Assembly: GCA_013817655.1 (NCBI GenBank) | Contig: JACDCJ010000093.1 | Location: 1-7,574 of the forward strand | Direction: 5' to 3' | Length of the DNA: 7,574 nt | Source of the DNA: Actinosomnolentus pattersoniae (SeqCode) | GTDB lineage: Bacteria; Actinomycetota; UBA4738 | Part shown: positions 1 through 4,989 of the stretch, piece by piece | How the letters are laid out: every line of letters begins with the position of its first letter | Numbering within the stretch: the first letter of the stretch is position 1 | The notes under the pieces: generated by a model | Told to the model about the DNA's origin: nothing | The model's database searches: none | The model's input: only the letters and a program-made list of their open reading frames with translations | Translations under genes and position numbers: made by a program

Positions 1-123
1 CGCGGCGGTGATCCGGATGGCGGGAGCGACGACCGTGGTCGCCCCGCGCAGTTCGAGCGCCCGAACGAGCTCCGCCGCCTGGGCCCTCGCCCTCGTCACC
101 ATGATCGTTCGTCCGGAGAGCAT
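1..123 (-). CDS. hemD: Uroporphyrinogen-III synthase, N-terminal fragment (cut by window edge)
   Basis: Partial gene: 41 codons without a stop run off the left edge of the window. HemD converts hydroxymethylbilane, the product of HemC, into uroporphyrinogen III, the branch point of heme, siroheme and cobalamin synthesis in the cytoplasm. The translation begins MLSGRTIMVTRARAQAAELV and continues to an APAIRI segment. This matches the usual HemD opening: a G(K/R)T-(V/I)-x-VTRA strand, then a helix rich in A/E/L, then a PxIRI strand. The ATG at 123-121 overlaps the hemC stop codon as ATGA, and a GGGAGG Shine-Dalgarno sits about 7 nt upstream inside the end of hemC, so translational coupling is likely. 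Most of the protein is missing, so I cannot tell whether it is HemD alone or a fusion with a methyltransferase; the N-terminus seen is that of HemD, not CobA. Identity rests on a short stretch plus strong context. Confidence 0.85.
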   Translation of the reverse strand, partial: MLSGRTIMVTRARAQAAELVRALELRGATTVVAPAIRITAA

Positions 124-1070
124 CAAGCGCCCTCCCTGGCCGCCGCCAGGATCGGCCCGGCCCCTCTCGCGAGGAGGAGGGCCGCCACCTCCCGCGCGAC
201 CTCATCCGCCCCGGGAGCCTCCGCCTGCGCCCTCGCCAGGTCGCCTCCATCCGGACTCATGACCACCGCCAGGAGGCGGACCGCGTCCCCTCGGCGCTCG
301 GCGTACGCCCCGAGGGGGAGCGCGCACCCGCCGCCTACGAGCGCCACGAGCCGCCGTTCGGCCTCGAAGGCGACGCGCGAGGGGGCGTGATCGAGCTGGC
401 GCACGGCCTCGATCGCATACCCGGTGGAACGCGCCTGGACGGCAAGCGCTCCCTGCCCGGGCGCGGGAACCATCTCCTCCAGGGGAAGCGGGATCGAGAA
501 GGGCGGCGCCAGGCCGAGCCGCGCAAGCCCCGCCGCGGCCAGGACCAGTCCGTCGACCTCCCCCCGCTCGAGCTTCGCGAGACGCGTGTCGACGTTGCCC
601 CTGATGTCCCGGATGACGAGCTCCGGACGGGAGCGGCGAAGCTGCGCCTGCCGGCGGAGGCTCGACGTTCCTATCACGGTTCCGGCCGGGACCCCTGCCT
701 CTCGGGTGACCAGCACGTCGAAAGGAGCGGCGCGCTCGAGGACCGCGGCCACCCGGATGCCCTCCGGATCATCTGACGGAAGGTCCTTCGCGGAGTGGAC
801 GGCGAGGTCGATGCCGCCCGCCGCGAGCGCACGCTCGATCTCGAGGACGAACAACCCCTTCAACCCCGTCCGGTGGTTTGAAGCCGGGACGCCACGGTCG
901 CCCGACGTCACCATGGGAACGAGCTCGGACTCCACGCCCAGCAGGGCCAGCCGCGAGGCAACCTCTTGCGCCTGGGCGAGAGCGAGGGCCGAGCGCCGGG
1001 TGCCGATCCGAAGTCTCAGCGGGACTCCGCGCCCCTCACGAGGGGACCGGCTGCAGGTCTCGCCTGGCAC
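123..1070 (-). CDS. hemC: Porphobilinogen deaminase (hydroxymethylbilane synthase)
   Basis: HemC polymerises four porphobilinogens into hydroxymethylbilane in the cytoplasm, using a dipyrromethane cofactor bound to a cysteine. The hallmarks are visible in order: RIGTRRSALALAQAQ near the N-terminus, AVHSAKDLPSD with the catalytic Asp (about residue 96 from this start), GTSSLRRQAQL and RGNVDTRLAKL (substrate/cofactor-binding basic residues), PAPGQGALAVQ, and GGGCALPLGAYA with the cofactor Cys (about residue 249). Length is about 300-315 aa, normal for the family. The start is uncertain. GTG at 1070 overlaps rex by 35 nt and gives about 20 extra residues. A CTG at 1019-1017 would give the classical (M)RLRIGTR opening, preceded by GGAG at 5 nt, and would leave a 16-nt gap after rex. 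TTG at 1091 is also possible. The gene follows rex and overlaps hemD (ATGA), so it is operonic. The hemA normally expected before it is not present. Confidence 0.96.
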   Translation of the reverse strand: MPGETCSRSPREGRGVPLRLRIGTRRSALALAQAQEVASRLALLGVESELVPMVTSGDRGVPASNHRTGLKGLFVLEIERALAAGGIDLAVHSAKDLPSDDPEGIRVAAVLERAAPFDVLVTREAGVPAGTVIGTSSLRRQAQLRRSRPELVIRDIRGNVDTRLAKLERGEVDGLVLAAAGLARLGLAPPFSIPLPLEEMVPAPGQGALAVQARSTGYAIEAVRQLDHAPSRVAFEAERRLVALVGGGCALPLGAYAERRGDAVRLLAVVMSPDGGDLARAQAEAPGADEVAREVAALLLARGAGPILAAAREGA

Positions 1071-1722
1071 GCCCGTCGCGGACGGTCGCAAGGGCCGCCT
1101 TTCGCTGCTCGTAGTAAGCCAGGATCTGCAGCTCGATGGAAAGGTCGACCTTTCGCACGGAGACGTGCTCGGGTACCACGATCATCGCCGGTGCGAAGTT
1201 GAGGATCGATCGGATCCCGGCGGTCACCATCCGGTCGGCAACGTCCTGCGCCGCCGGGGCGGGGGTGCAGATGACTCCTATGGCGACGTCCTCGCGCCGC
1301 ACGATCGCCGGAAGGTCGTCGACATGCTCGACGGAAATGCCGCCCAGGCGTTGTCCAAGCACGCCCGGGAGCACATCGACGAGCGCGACGATCCGGAAAC
1401 CGCGGGCTCCGAATCCCTTGTACTTCGACAGGGCGTGGCCGAGGTTTCCCGCTCCGGCGATCAGGACCGGCCAGTCCTGGGTGAGGCCCAGCTCTCGCCG
1501 TACCTGATGGATCAGATAGGCCACGTCGTAACCAACGCCCCGGGTGCCGTAGGAGCCGAGGTATGAGAGGTCCTTACGGACCTTCGCCGAGTTGACGCCG
1601 GCCGCGGCCGCGAGGTTCTCGGAGGAGATCGTCGTCGGTCCGTGCTCCGCGATCTCCACCAGGGCTCGCAGGTAGACGGGGAGCCGGCCCACGGTGGCCT
1701 CGGGGATGGAGCGTTCCTTCAC
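1036..1722 (-). CDS. rex: Redox-sensing transcriptional repressor Rex
   Basis: Rex is a homodimeric repressor that senses the NADH/NAD+ ratio. It binds its operators when NADH is low and releases them when NADH rises, de-repressing respiratory and fermentative genes. The protein is 228 aa, within the usual range. Residues 1-80 form the winged-helix DNA-binding domain: IPEATVGRLPVYLRAL, then VNSAKVRKDLSYLG, then the wing GSYGTRGVGY. The Rossmann domain starts with the dinucleotide loop GAGNLGHAL (residues 90-98), followed by a strand ending in an acidic residue (IVALVDV, 111-117). The C-terminal domain-swapped helix is recognisable in VDLSIELQILAYYEQ (192-205). The start is GTG at 1722-1720 with a GGGG stretch about 10 nt upstream. 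Its upstream gap holds a probable promoter and Rex-like operator, which suggests autoregulation together with hemCD. The last codons overlap or closely abut hemC. Family assignment is very secure. Confidence 0.97.
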   Translation of the reverse strand: MKERSIPEATVGRLPVYLRALVEIAEHGPTTISSENLAAAAGVNSAKVRKDLSYLGSYGTRGVGYDVAYLIHQVRRELGLTQDWPVLIAGAGNLGHALSKYKGFGARGFRIVALVDVLPGVLGQRLGGISVEHVDDLPAIVRREDVAIGVICTPAPAAQDVADRMVTAGIRSILNFAPAMIVVPEHVSVRKVDLSIELQILAYYEQRKAALATVRDGRARRDLQPVPS

Positions 1723-1752
1723 GGGCGCATGCCCCGTTCGTTCACTGCCTCG

Positions 1753-1783
1753 ATTCTACGCGGGCGCCGGGACCCGTGCACAA
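1753..1783 (-). promoter_or_regulatory. Probable sigma-70-type promoter for rex-hemCD
   Basis: Read on the minus strand, the gap between the glutaredoxin-like gene and rex contains TAGAAT (1758-1753), a good -10 match, about 30 nt before the rex GTG. Upstream, TTGTGC (1783-1778) is a weak -35 candidate at a long spacing of 19 nt. The -35 side is overlapped by the Rex-like operator, which is where a repressor would be expected to act. This is a pattern match only; no transcript data are available. Confidence 0.5.
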
Positions 1784-1791
1784 AGGCACAA
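1774..1791 (-). promoter_or_regulatory. Candidate Rex operator (degenerate ROP site)
   Basis: The minus-strand sequence TTGTGCCTTTGTGCACGG matches the established Rex consensus TTGTGAANNNNTTCACAA at 9 of the 14 defined positions. One half-site, TTGTG, is perfect and the other keeps the CAC core. It lies about 50 nt upstream of the rex start and overlaps the likely -35 region of the promoter with TAGAAT at 1753-1758. Rex autoregulation together with hem genes is established in Streptomyces; its occurrence here is inferred from motif and position. The second half-site is weak, so this may be a lower-affinity site or chance. Confidence 0.45.
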
Positions 1792-1798
1792 GCTCGCC

Positions 1799-2053
1799 TC
1801 AGGAACGCGCAGCGAGAACTACCTCTCGTAACCGCGCGGAGTGGACTGAGATCTCGAAGGCCTCCTCGCCGTCGACGGTGATCACGGGCACCCGGAGACC
1901 GTAGTCGCGCTCGAGCCGATCGTCGCCGTCGATGAAGACCTCTTCGAACGTGAACAGAACGCGTCCCGCCAGGGCCAGCACCACGGCGCGGGCCTCGTCG
2001 CACAGCCCACATCTGCGGCGCGAGTACATCACCACCTCGGCGGGGGACGTCAT
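1799..2053 (-). CDS. Glutaredoxin-like thiol-disulfide protein (84 aa)
   Basis: A small cytoplasmic thioredoxin-fold protein. It opens with a beta strand (EVVMYSR) followed by the redox motif C15-G-L-C18 and a helix (DEARAVVLALAG). A cis-proline strand VPVITVDGEEAFEI (about 55-68) follows, the standard glutaredoxin arrangement. The length of 84 aa is typical of the short glutaredoxin-like (DUF836-type) proteins. I chose the ATG at 2053 because the alignment begins right there and AGGA lies 8 nt upstream; the longer upstream reading (to 2176) would run into the end of the transporter gene and adds a low-complexity, Arg/Gly-rich tail. A glutaredoxin-like gene preceding the rex/hem genes is a known actinobacterial arrangement (for example near hemA in Mycobacterium). 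The physiological substrate is unknown; no glutathione or mycothiol specificity can be read from the sequence. Confidence 0.88.
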   Translation of the reverse strand: MTSPAEVVMYSRRRCGLCDEARAVVLALAGRVLFTFEEVFIDGDDRLERDYGLRVPVITVDGEEAFEISVHSARLREVVLAARS

Positions 2054-2094
2054 GGACTCGATCCTATCGGCGGGAGAGGAACGTCTGCCCGCCC

Positions 2095-3549
2095 CTACCC
2101 GAGCTGCAACGTCGCCCTGATGATCAGGAACGTCCCCGCCACGACGATGACCCCAGCGGAGGCCACCGGCAACCATGGAGCCAGGCCGCTCCTCGCCCTT
2201 CGGGAGAGGAACGAGCGGGCGCGGACGGCGAGGGTCCCAACGATGATCAGCGCAACCGCGAGTCCGCCGCTGAAGGCGAGTACGAGGGAAAGTCCGTACG
2301 CGACCCTGTGGAGCGCCACGGCGCCCAGCAGGACGACGAGTGCGGTGGGCGAGGGAAGGAGTCCACCGGAGACCGCCAGGGCCGTGAGGCCACGGCGGGA
2401 GATCGGGCCCCCCGCCGCATCCCCAGTCTCCACCGCGTCATCGCTTGGCTGTGGGTGGGGGTGGGGATGCGGATGGGATTGCGGGCCATCACTCCGAGCC
2501 CCGCCTTCGGCCCGGCGAGCCCGAAGCCGCCCGGCGAGCAGAAAGGATCCCAGCCCGAGCACCACCGCGCCCGTTAGTAGGCCGAGCCAGGGGTACACGG
2601 CCTCGGCCGGGAACAGGCGGGAGGCGAACAGGGCGATGAGCCCGAGGCCGAGGACGGACGCCGTATGCATGAGCGACACTGCGATGCCGACCGAGACGGC
2701 ATGGCGCAGGCGAGCCCCGGCGCCGACGAGATAGGCCGCCATGATCGTTTTGCCATGCCCCGGCCCCAGCGCGTGGAGCGCCCCGAAGAGGAACGCGACC
2801 AGGAGCGAGAAGAGCAGGACGGCCGGGGTCAGCTTCCAGGTCACCAGGGCCGCGAAACCGCCAGCCGTCGGGGCTTCCGCCAGCGCCGCTTCCCCGCCGC
2901 ACGGCTCCGGGGCCGGCCGGCCCGAAGTGCGGCCCTCCGCGAACGAGAAGGTCGCCTCCCGGACGTCGAGGGGACTCTGCAGCAGGTCATCCGGGTACCG
3001 TAGGAGCTCGCGGCTGGTGCTGGTCGATGGGACGCTCGAGTCGGAGACCGAGGCGTTCTCGAACGCCCGGACTGTGACCTCCCGCCATCCGAGGCGGTCC
3101 GGGTCGTTGGCGTCCACATACCGGACCCGGCCGGCGGGCAGCCGGCCCGTGTAGACCGCTTCCATCCGGAGCGTGGAGAGCCCGCCCTGTCCCGGACGGA
3201 GCCCCATCTCCCGGCATGCCAGCGACAGGTCGACCGGGCGGTCGTCCACGGAAAGACCGAGGCCAGAGAGGATCAGACGGGCCTCGCGATCGGCCCAGAA
3301 TCCGCGCTCCGCCGCGCTCAGGATCTCGTCTCCGTCGGTATCGATCGCGGACCGCTCCTGGAAGGCGGGGATCTCGGCCATGTCGAGCACGTACCGGATC
3401 GCGACAGCCCCTCCGGACACCTCGATGCCGCTGTAGCGGTTCACCGTGAAGTTCCCGAGAGGATGGGCCATCGCCGGCGGTGCCGAGGCGACCTGAAGGA
3501 CGCCGAAAGCGATCAGGAGGAGGGCGACCGGGGGCAGGAGGCGGCGCAT
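2095..3549 (-). CDS. NicO/RcnA-family nickel/cobalt transporter-like membrane protein with extracytoplasmic N-terminal domain
   Basis: 484 aa. Residues 1-28 are a signal peptide (hydrophobic core LPPVALLLIAFGVLQVA, cleavage after APPAMA, giving mature HPLGNFTVN). Residues 29 to about 230 form an extracytoplasmic domain carrying an EF-hand-like loop, DTDGDEILSAAE (70-81). About six membrane helices follow (roughly 241-262, 286-309, 318-340, 388-413, 418-441, 459-481). Family signatures are HALGPGHGKT (259-268), SLMHTASVLGLG (helix 2) and GGLLPSPTALVVLLGAVALH (395-414), known from NicO/RcnA/HupE-like Ni2+/Co2+ permeases. The loop between helices 3 and 4 holds a His-Pro repeat (H359, 361, 363, 365), a probable metal-binding stretch. 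ATG 3549 is chosen because it starts the signal peptide and has AGGAG 11 nt upstream, inside the end of the TPR gene; a longer reading to 3642 only adds Arg/Ser-rich shadow. The gene lies 7 nt after the TPR gene. Direction of transport and the metal are not determinable. Confidence 0.9.
   Translation of the reverse strand: MRRLLPPVALLLIAFGVLQVASAPPAMAHPLGNFTVNRYSGIEVSGGAVAIRYVLDMAEIPAFQERSAIDTDGDEILSAAERGFWADREARLILSGLGLSVDDRPVDLSLACREMGLRPGQGGLSTLRMEAVYTGRLPAGRVRYVDANDPDRLGWREVTVRAFENASVSDSSVPSTSTSRELLRYPDDLLQSPLDVREATFSFAEGRTSGRPAPEPCGGEAALAEAPTAGGFAALVTWKLTPAVLLFSLLVAFLFGALHALGPGHGKTIMAAYLVGAGARLRHAVSVGIAVSLMHTASVLGLGLIALFASRLFPAEAVYPWLGLLTGAVVLGLGSFLLAGRLRARRAEGGARSDGPQSHPHPHPHPQPSDDAVETGDAAGGPISRRGLTALAVSGGLLPSPTALVVLLGAVALHRVAYGLSLVLAFSGGLAVALIIVGTLAVRARSFLSRRARSGLAPWLPVASAGVIVVAGTFLIIRATLQLG
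2446..2478 (-). repeat. His-Pro repeat in the cytoplasmic loop of the NicO-like transporter
   Basis: These codons encode SHPHPHPHPQP (residues 358-368 of the transporter), alternating CAC/CAT and CCN codons between transmembrane helices 3 and 4. Histidine-rich loops at this place are a known trait of RcnA/NicO-type nickel/cobalt transporters and would bind divalent metal. The run is short and may vary in length between relatives. Confidence 0.75.
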
Positions 3550-3556
3550 GGCCCGG

Positions 3557-4774
3557 CTAGCTCCTGAGCCCCGAGAGCGTGTCCGCCGCATCCTTCGCCC
3601 AGAGCACCGAGAAGTGGGGGTTGATATCGATGGCCCTCGCAAGGTCGCGCCTAGCGGCGTCGTCGTTCCCCAGGGCGCGCTCGATCATGCCGCGGTGGAA
3701 GAGGAACAGCGCGCTCTCCGTCCCCAGGCGGAGGGCCTCCTCCGACATCCGGAGTGCCTCCCGGAACCGTCCGTGCGCGAACAGCTGCCAGGCCAGCGCG
3801 TCGGCGACGTGGACGCTCTTGCGGCGGGCCCATTCTCCCTCGGCCGCCGCCAACCCCGCCTCGAGGTCGATCCGGTGATCCGCGCTGAACAGCGCGAACT
3901 CGAGGTCCACGTTGACCCCGTTCGCCCGGAGCAGGGTCTCCTCCGCCTCCAGTAGTGCGAACTGATCCTCGGCCTCCGAGGTTCGACCCGTCACCGTGTA
4001 GAGGTCCGCGAGCGCGATCACGTACTCGGGCAGGGGGTACGTCTGCACGATCTCGGCGTAGGAATCGATGGCGGCATCCATGTGGCCGCGAGCCGCCAAC
4101 ACCTTGGCCAAGCCGGCCTTCGCGGGCACGAACGTCTCGTCGGCCGCGATCGCCCGCCGATACTCCTGCTCGGCAAGGTCGAGTCTGCCGCTGTTGAAGT
4201 AAAGGTCACCGAGCTGATGGAGAGTCCAGGCGATGTCCACTCGCGAAGCTGCCGTTTGAAAGGCCTGGCGCATGATGGCCAGAGCGCCCCCGACGTCACC
4301 CTGTAGCTCTCGTGCGTACGAGGCGCGCGCGTACGAGGAGAGGTCAGGCCTCAGGTCCACCATCTGCTGGAGGGCCTCGAAGGCCTCGGGGTAGCGGCCC
4401 AGCTCGAGGAGCGCGTCCCCGAGGACCCCGTACACGGGGGGAACCGTGGCGTTCGTGTCCCTGGCGCGCTCGCCCCAGGCAAGGGCGTCGTCGAACTCGT
4501 GCCGGGCCAGCGCGAGCGTCCCCAAGCCGATCATGGCGCTGACGTTGTCGGATGCGTGGAGCGACAGGGACCTTTCGAGCGCGGCTTCCGCTCGCGGGTA
4601 GTAGCTCGAGTCCGCCGTGATGCGGGCCTGCTGAACGTAGGCGAGGCCGAGGGACGCATAGGACTCCCAGTCATCGGGCACGGCCTGGAGCCGTGCCTGG
4701 AGGTCCGCGATGAGCTGCGCGAGCGAACCGCCGTCCACGATGGGCCGGGTGAGTGCCGGCGCCGCGGCCCGCAC
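3557..4774 (-). CDS. Tetratricopeptide-repeat protein, main body (5' end probably frameshifted)
   Basis: 405 aa from GTG 4774. After a linker (1-35) the protein is made almost wholly of paired helices with TPR spacing. Examples are WESYASLGLAYVQQA (36-50), PVYGVLGDALLELGRYPEAFEALQQMVDLRP (113-143), IAWTLHQLGDLYFNSGRLDLAEQEYRRAIAAD (181-212), AKAGLAKVLAARGHMDAAIDSYAEIV (218-243), ALAWQLFAHGRFREALRMSEEALRLG (326-351) and ALFLFHRGMIERALGNDDAARRDLARAIDINP (355-386). The G8/A20/P32-type positions are recognisable, so about 8-9 repeats; such scaffolds bind partner proteins. GTG 4774 has no Shine-Dalgarno, and a well-initiated membrane anchor lies just upstream in another frame (4953-4775), so this is probably not the true start; the native protein would be about 465 aa and membrane-anchored. 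It lies between the DUF4331 gene and the NicO-like transporter (7 nt gap), suggesting a joint role in the envelope. The partner is unknown. Confidence 0.88.
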   Translation of the reverse strand: MRAAAPALTRPIVDGGSLAQLIADLQARLQAVPDDWESYASLGLAYVQQARITADSSYYPRAEAALERSLSLHASDNVSAMIGLGTLALARHEFDDALAWGERARDTNATVPPVYGVLGDALLELGRYPEAFEALQQMVDLRPDLSSYARASYARELQGDVGGALAIMRQAFQTAASRVDIAWTLHQLGDLYFNSGRLDLAEQEYRRAIAADETFVPAKAGLAKVLAARGHMDAAIDSYAEIVQTYPLPEYVIALADLYTVTGRTSEAEDQFALLEAEETLLRANGVNVDLEFALFSADHRIDLEAGLAAAEGEWARRKSVHVADALAWQLFAHGRFREALRMSEEALRLGTESALFLFHRGMIERALGNDDAARRDLARAIDINPHFSVLWAKDAADTLSGLRS

Positions 4775-4953
4775 GAGGGCGGAGGAGCCCGGGGTTCGCT
4801 GCGCACGGCCTTGAAGAGTCCGAGCCCACCGAGCGCGAACAGCCCGATGGACAAAACCCCCACCAGCGCCACTTTCCGGCCGGGGCGGGCGACCCTCCGG
4901 CCGGAAGAGGCTCGAAGGGGCCCGGACGCGGTCCGGGCCCCTTCCATCGCCAT
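4775..4953 (-). CDS. N-terminal membrane anchor of the TPR protein, in a shifted frame
   Basis: From ATG 4953 the frame reads a short basic N-terminus, then GRRVARPGRK followed by a single hydrophobic helix VALVGVLSIGLFALGGLGLF (residues 28-47) and KAVRSEP. This is a typical signal anchor with positive residues on the cytoplasmic side. The start has a good ribosome site (GGGAG 4 nt upstream, AAGGA 11 nt upstream), whereas the TPR frame that takes over has none at its GTG. Beyond about 4790 this frame becomes Arg/Pro/Ser-rich junk overlapping the TPR codons. Passing into the TPR frame needs a -1 shift, such as one base missing from a C or G run around 4772-4795. I read it as the true 5' end of the TPR gene. 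It could be a sequencing or assembly error, a real mutation, or less likely programmed frameshifting; no classical slippery heptamer is seen. Confidence 0.65.
4874..4906 (-). repeat. Inverted repeat, 10-bp perfect arms
   Basis: Arms TTCCGGCCGG (4874-4883) and CCGGCCGGAA (4897-4906) are perfect reverse complements separated by 13 nt. The repeat lies inside the proposed membrane-anchor reading frame, directly beside a second, stronger hairpin at 4914-4944. It is very GC-rich, so some pairing is expected by chance, but two perfect stems in 71 nt is notable. Confidence 0.6.
4914..4944 (-). repeat. Strong hairpin: 14-bp perfect inverted repeat with 3-nt loop
   Basis: The arms at 4914-4927 and 4931-4944 are perfectly complementary over 14 bp, with loop GCG on the plus strand (CGC in minus-strand RNA). 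It starts one base after the second in-frame ATG (4947-4945) of the TPR-anchor frame and about 45 nt after the DUF4331 stop. It has no T-run on either strand, so it is not a canonical intrinsic terminator. A role as a U-less terminator, attenuator, mRNA-end stabiliser for the DUF4331 transcript, or brake on TPR translation is possible. Confidence 0.7.
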
Positions 4954-4957
4954 CGTT

Positions 4958-4970
4958 CTCCCGTTCCTTC
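4958..4970 (-). promoter_or_regulatory. Ribosome binding site deciding the TPR-anchor start
   Basis: Minus-strand GAAGGAACGGGAG precedes ATG 4953. GGGAG is 4 nt from that ATG and 10 nt from the second ATG at 4947; AAGGA is 11 nt from the first. Its presence here, and the absence of any Shine-Dalgarno before GTG 4774, argues that the TPR gene is translated from this site. Confidence 0.6.
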
Positions 4971-4989
4971 TTCTCTCCGTGCTTCCGGT

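Noticed and set aside
424..1566. Long plus-strand open frame of 380 codons opposite hemC and rex
   Set aside because: It is antisense to two unambiguous genes, is Arg/Ser/Pro/Ala-rich with no family motif, and long antisense frames are expected in GC-rich coding DNA.
1719..2012. Minus-strand frame of 97 codons covering the rex upstream gap
   Set aside because: Arg-rich shadow in another frame of the glutaredoxin-like gene, running through the promoter region; no homology signal.
2054..2176. Upstream extension of the glutaredoxin-like protein to 2176
   Set aside because: It would overlap the end of the transporter gene and adds Gly/Arg-rich residues unlike the family; ATG 2053 has a ribosome site and starts right at the fold.
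4785..4800. Programmed -1 frameshift signal in the TPR gene
   Set aside because: The C/G run does not form an X-XXY-YYZ slippery heptamer in the anchor frame; a missing base or real mutation is simpler.
4914..4944. Canonical rho-independent terminator after the DUF4331 gene
   Set aside because: The stem is strong, but no T-run follows on either strand and it lies inside a credible translated N-terminus, so it is reported as a hairpin only.
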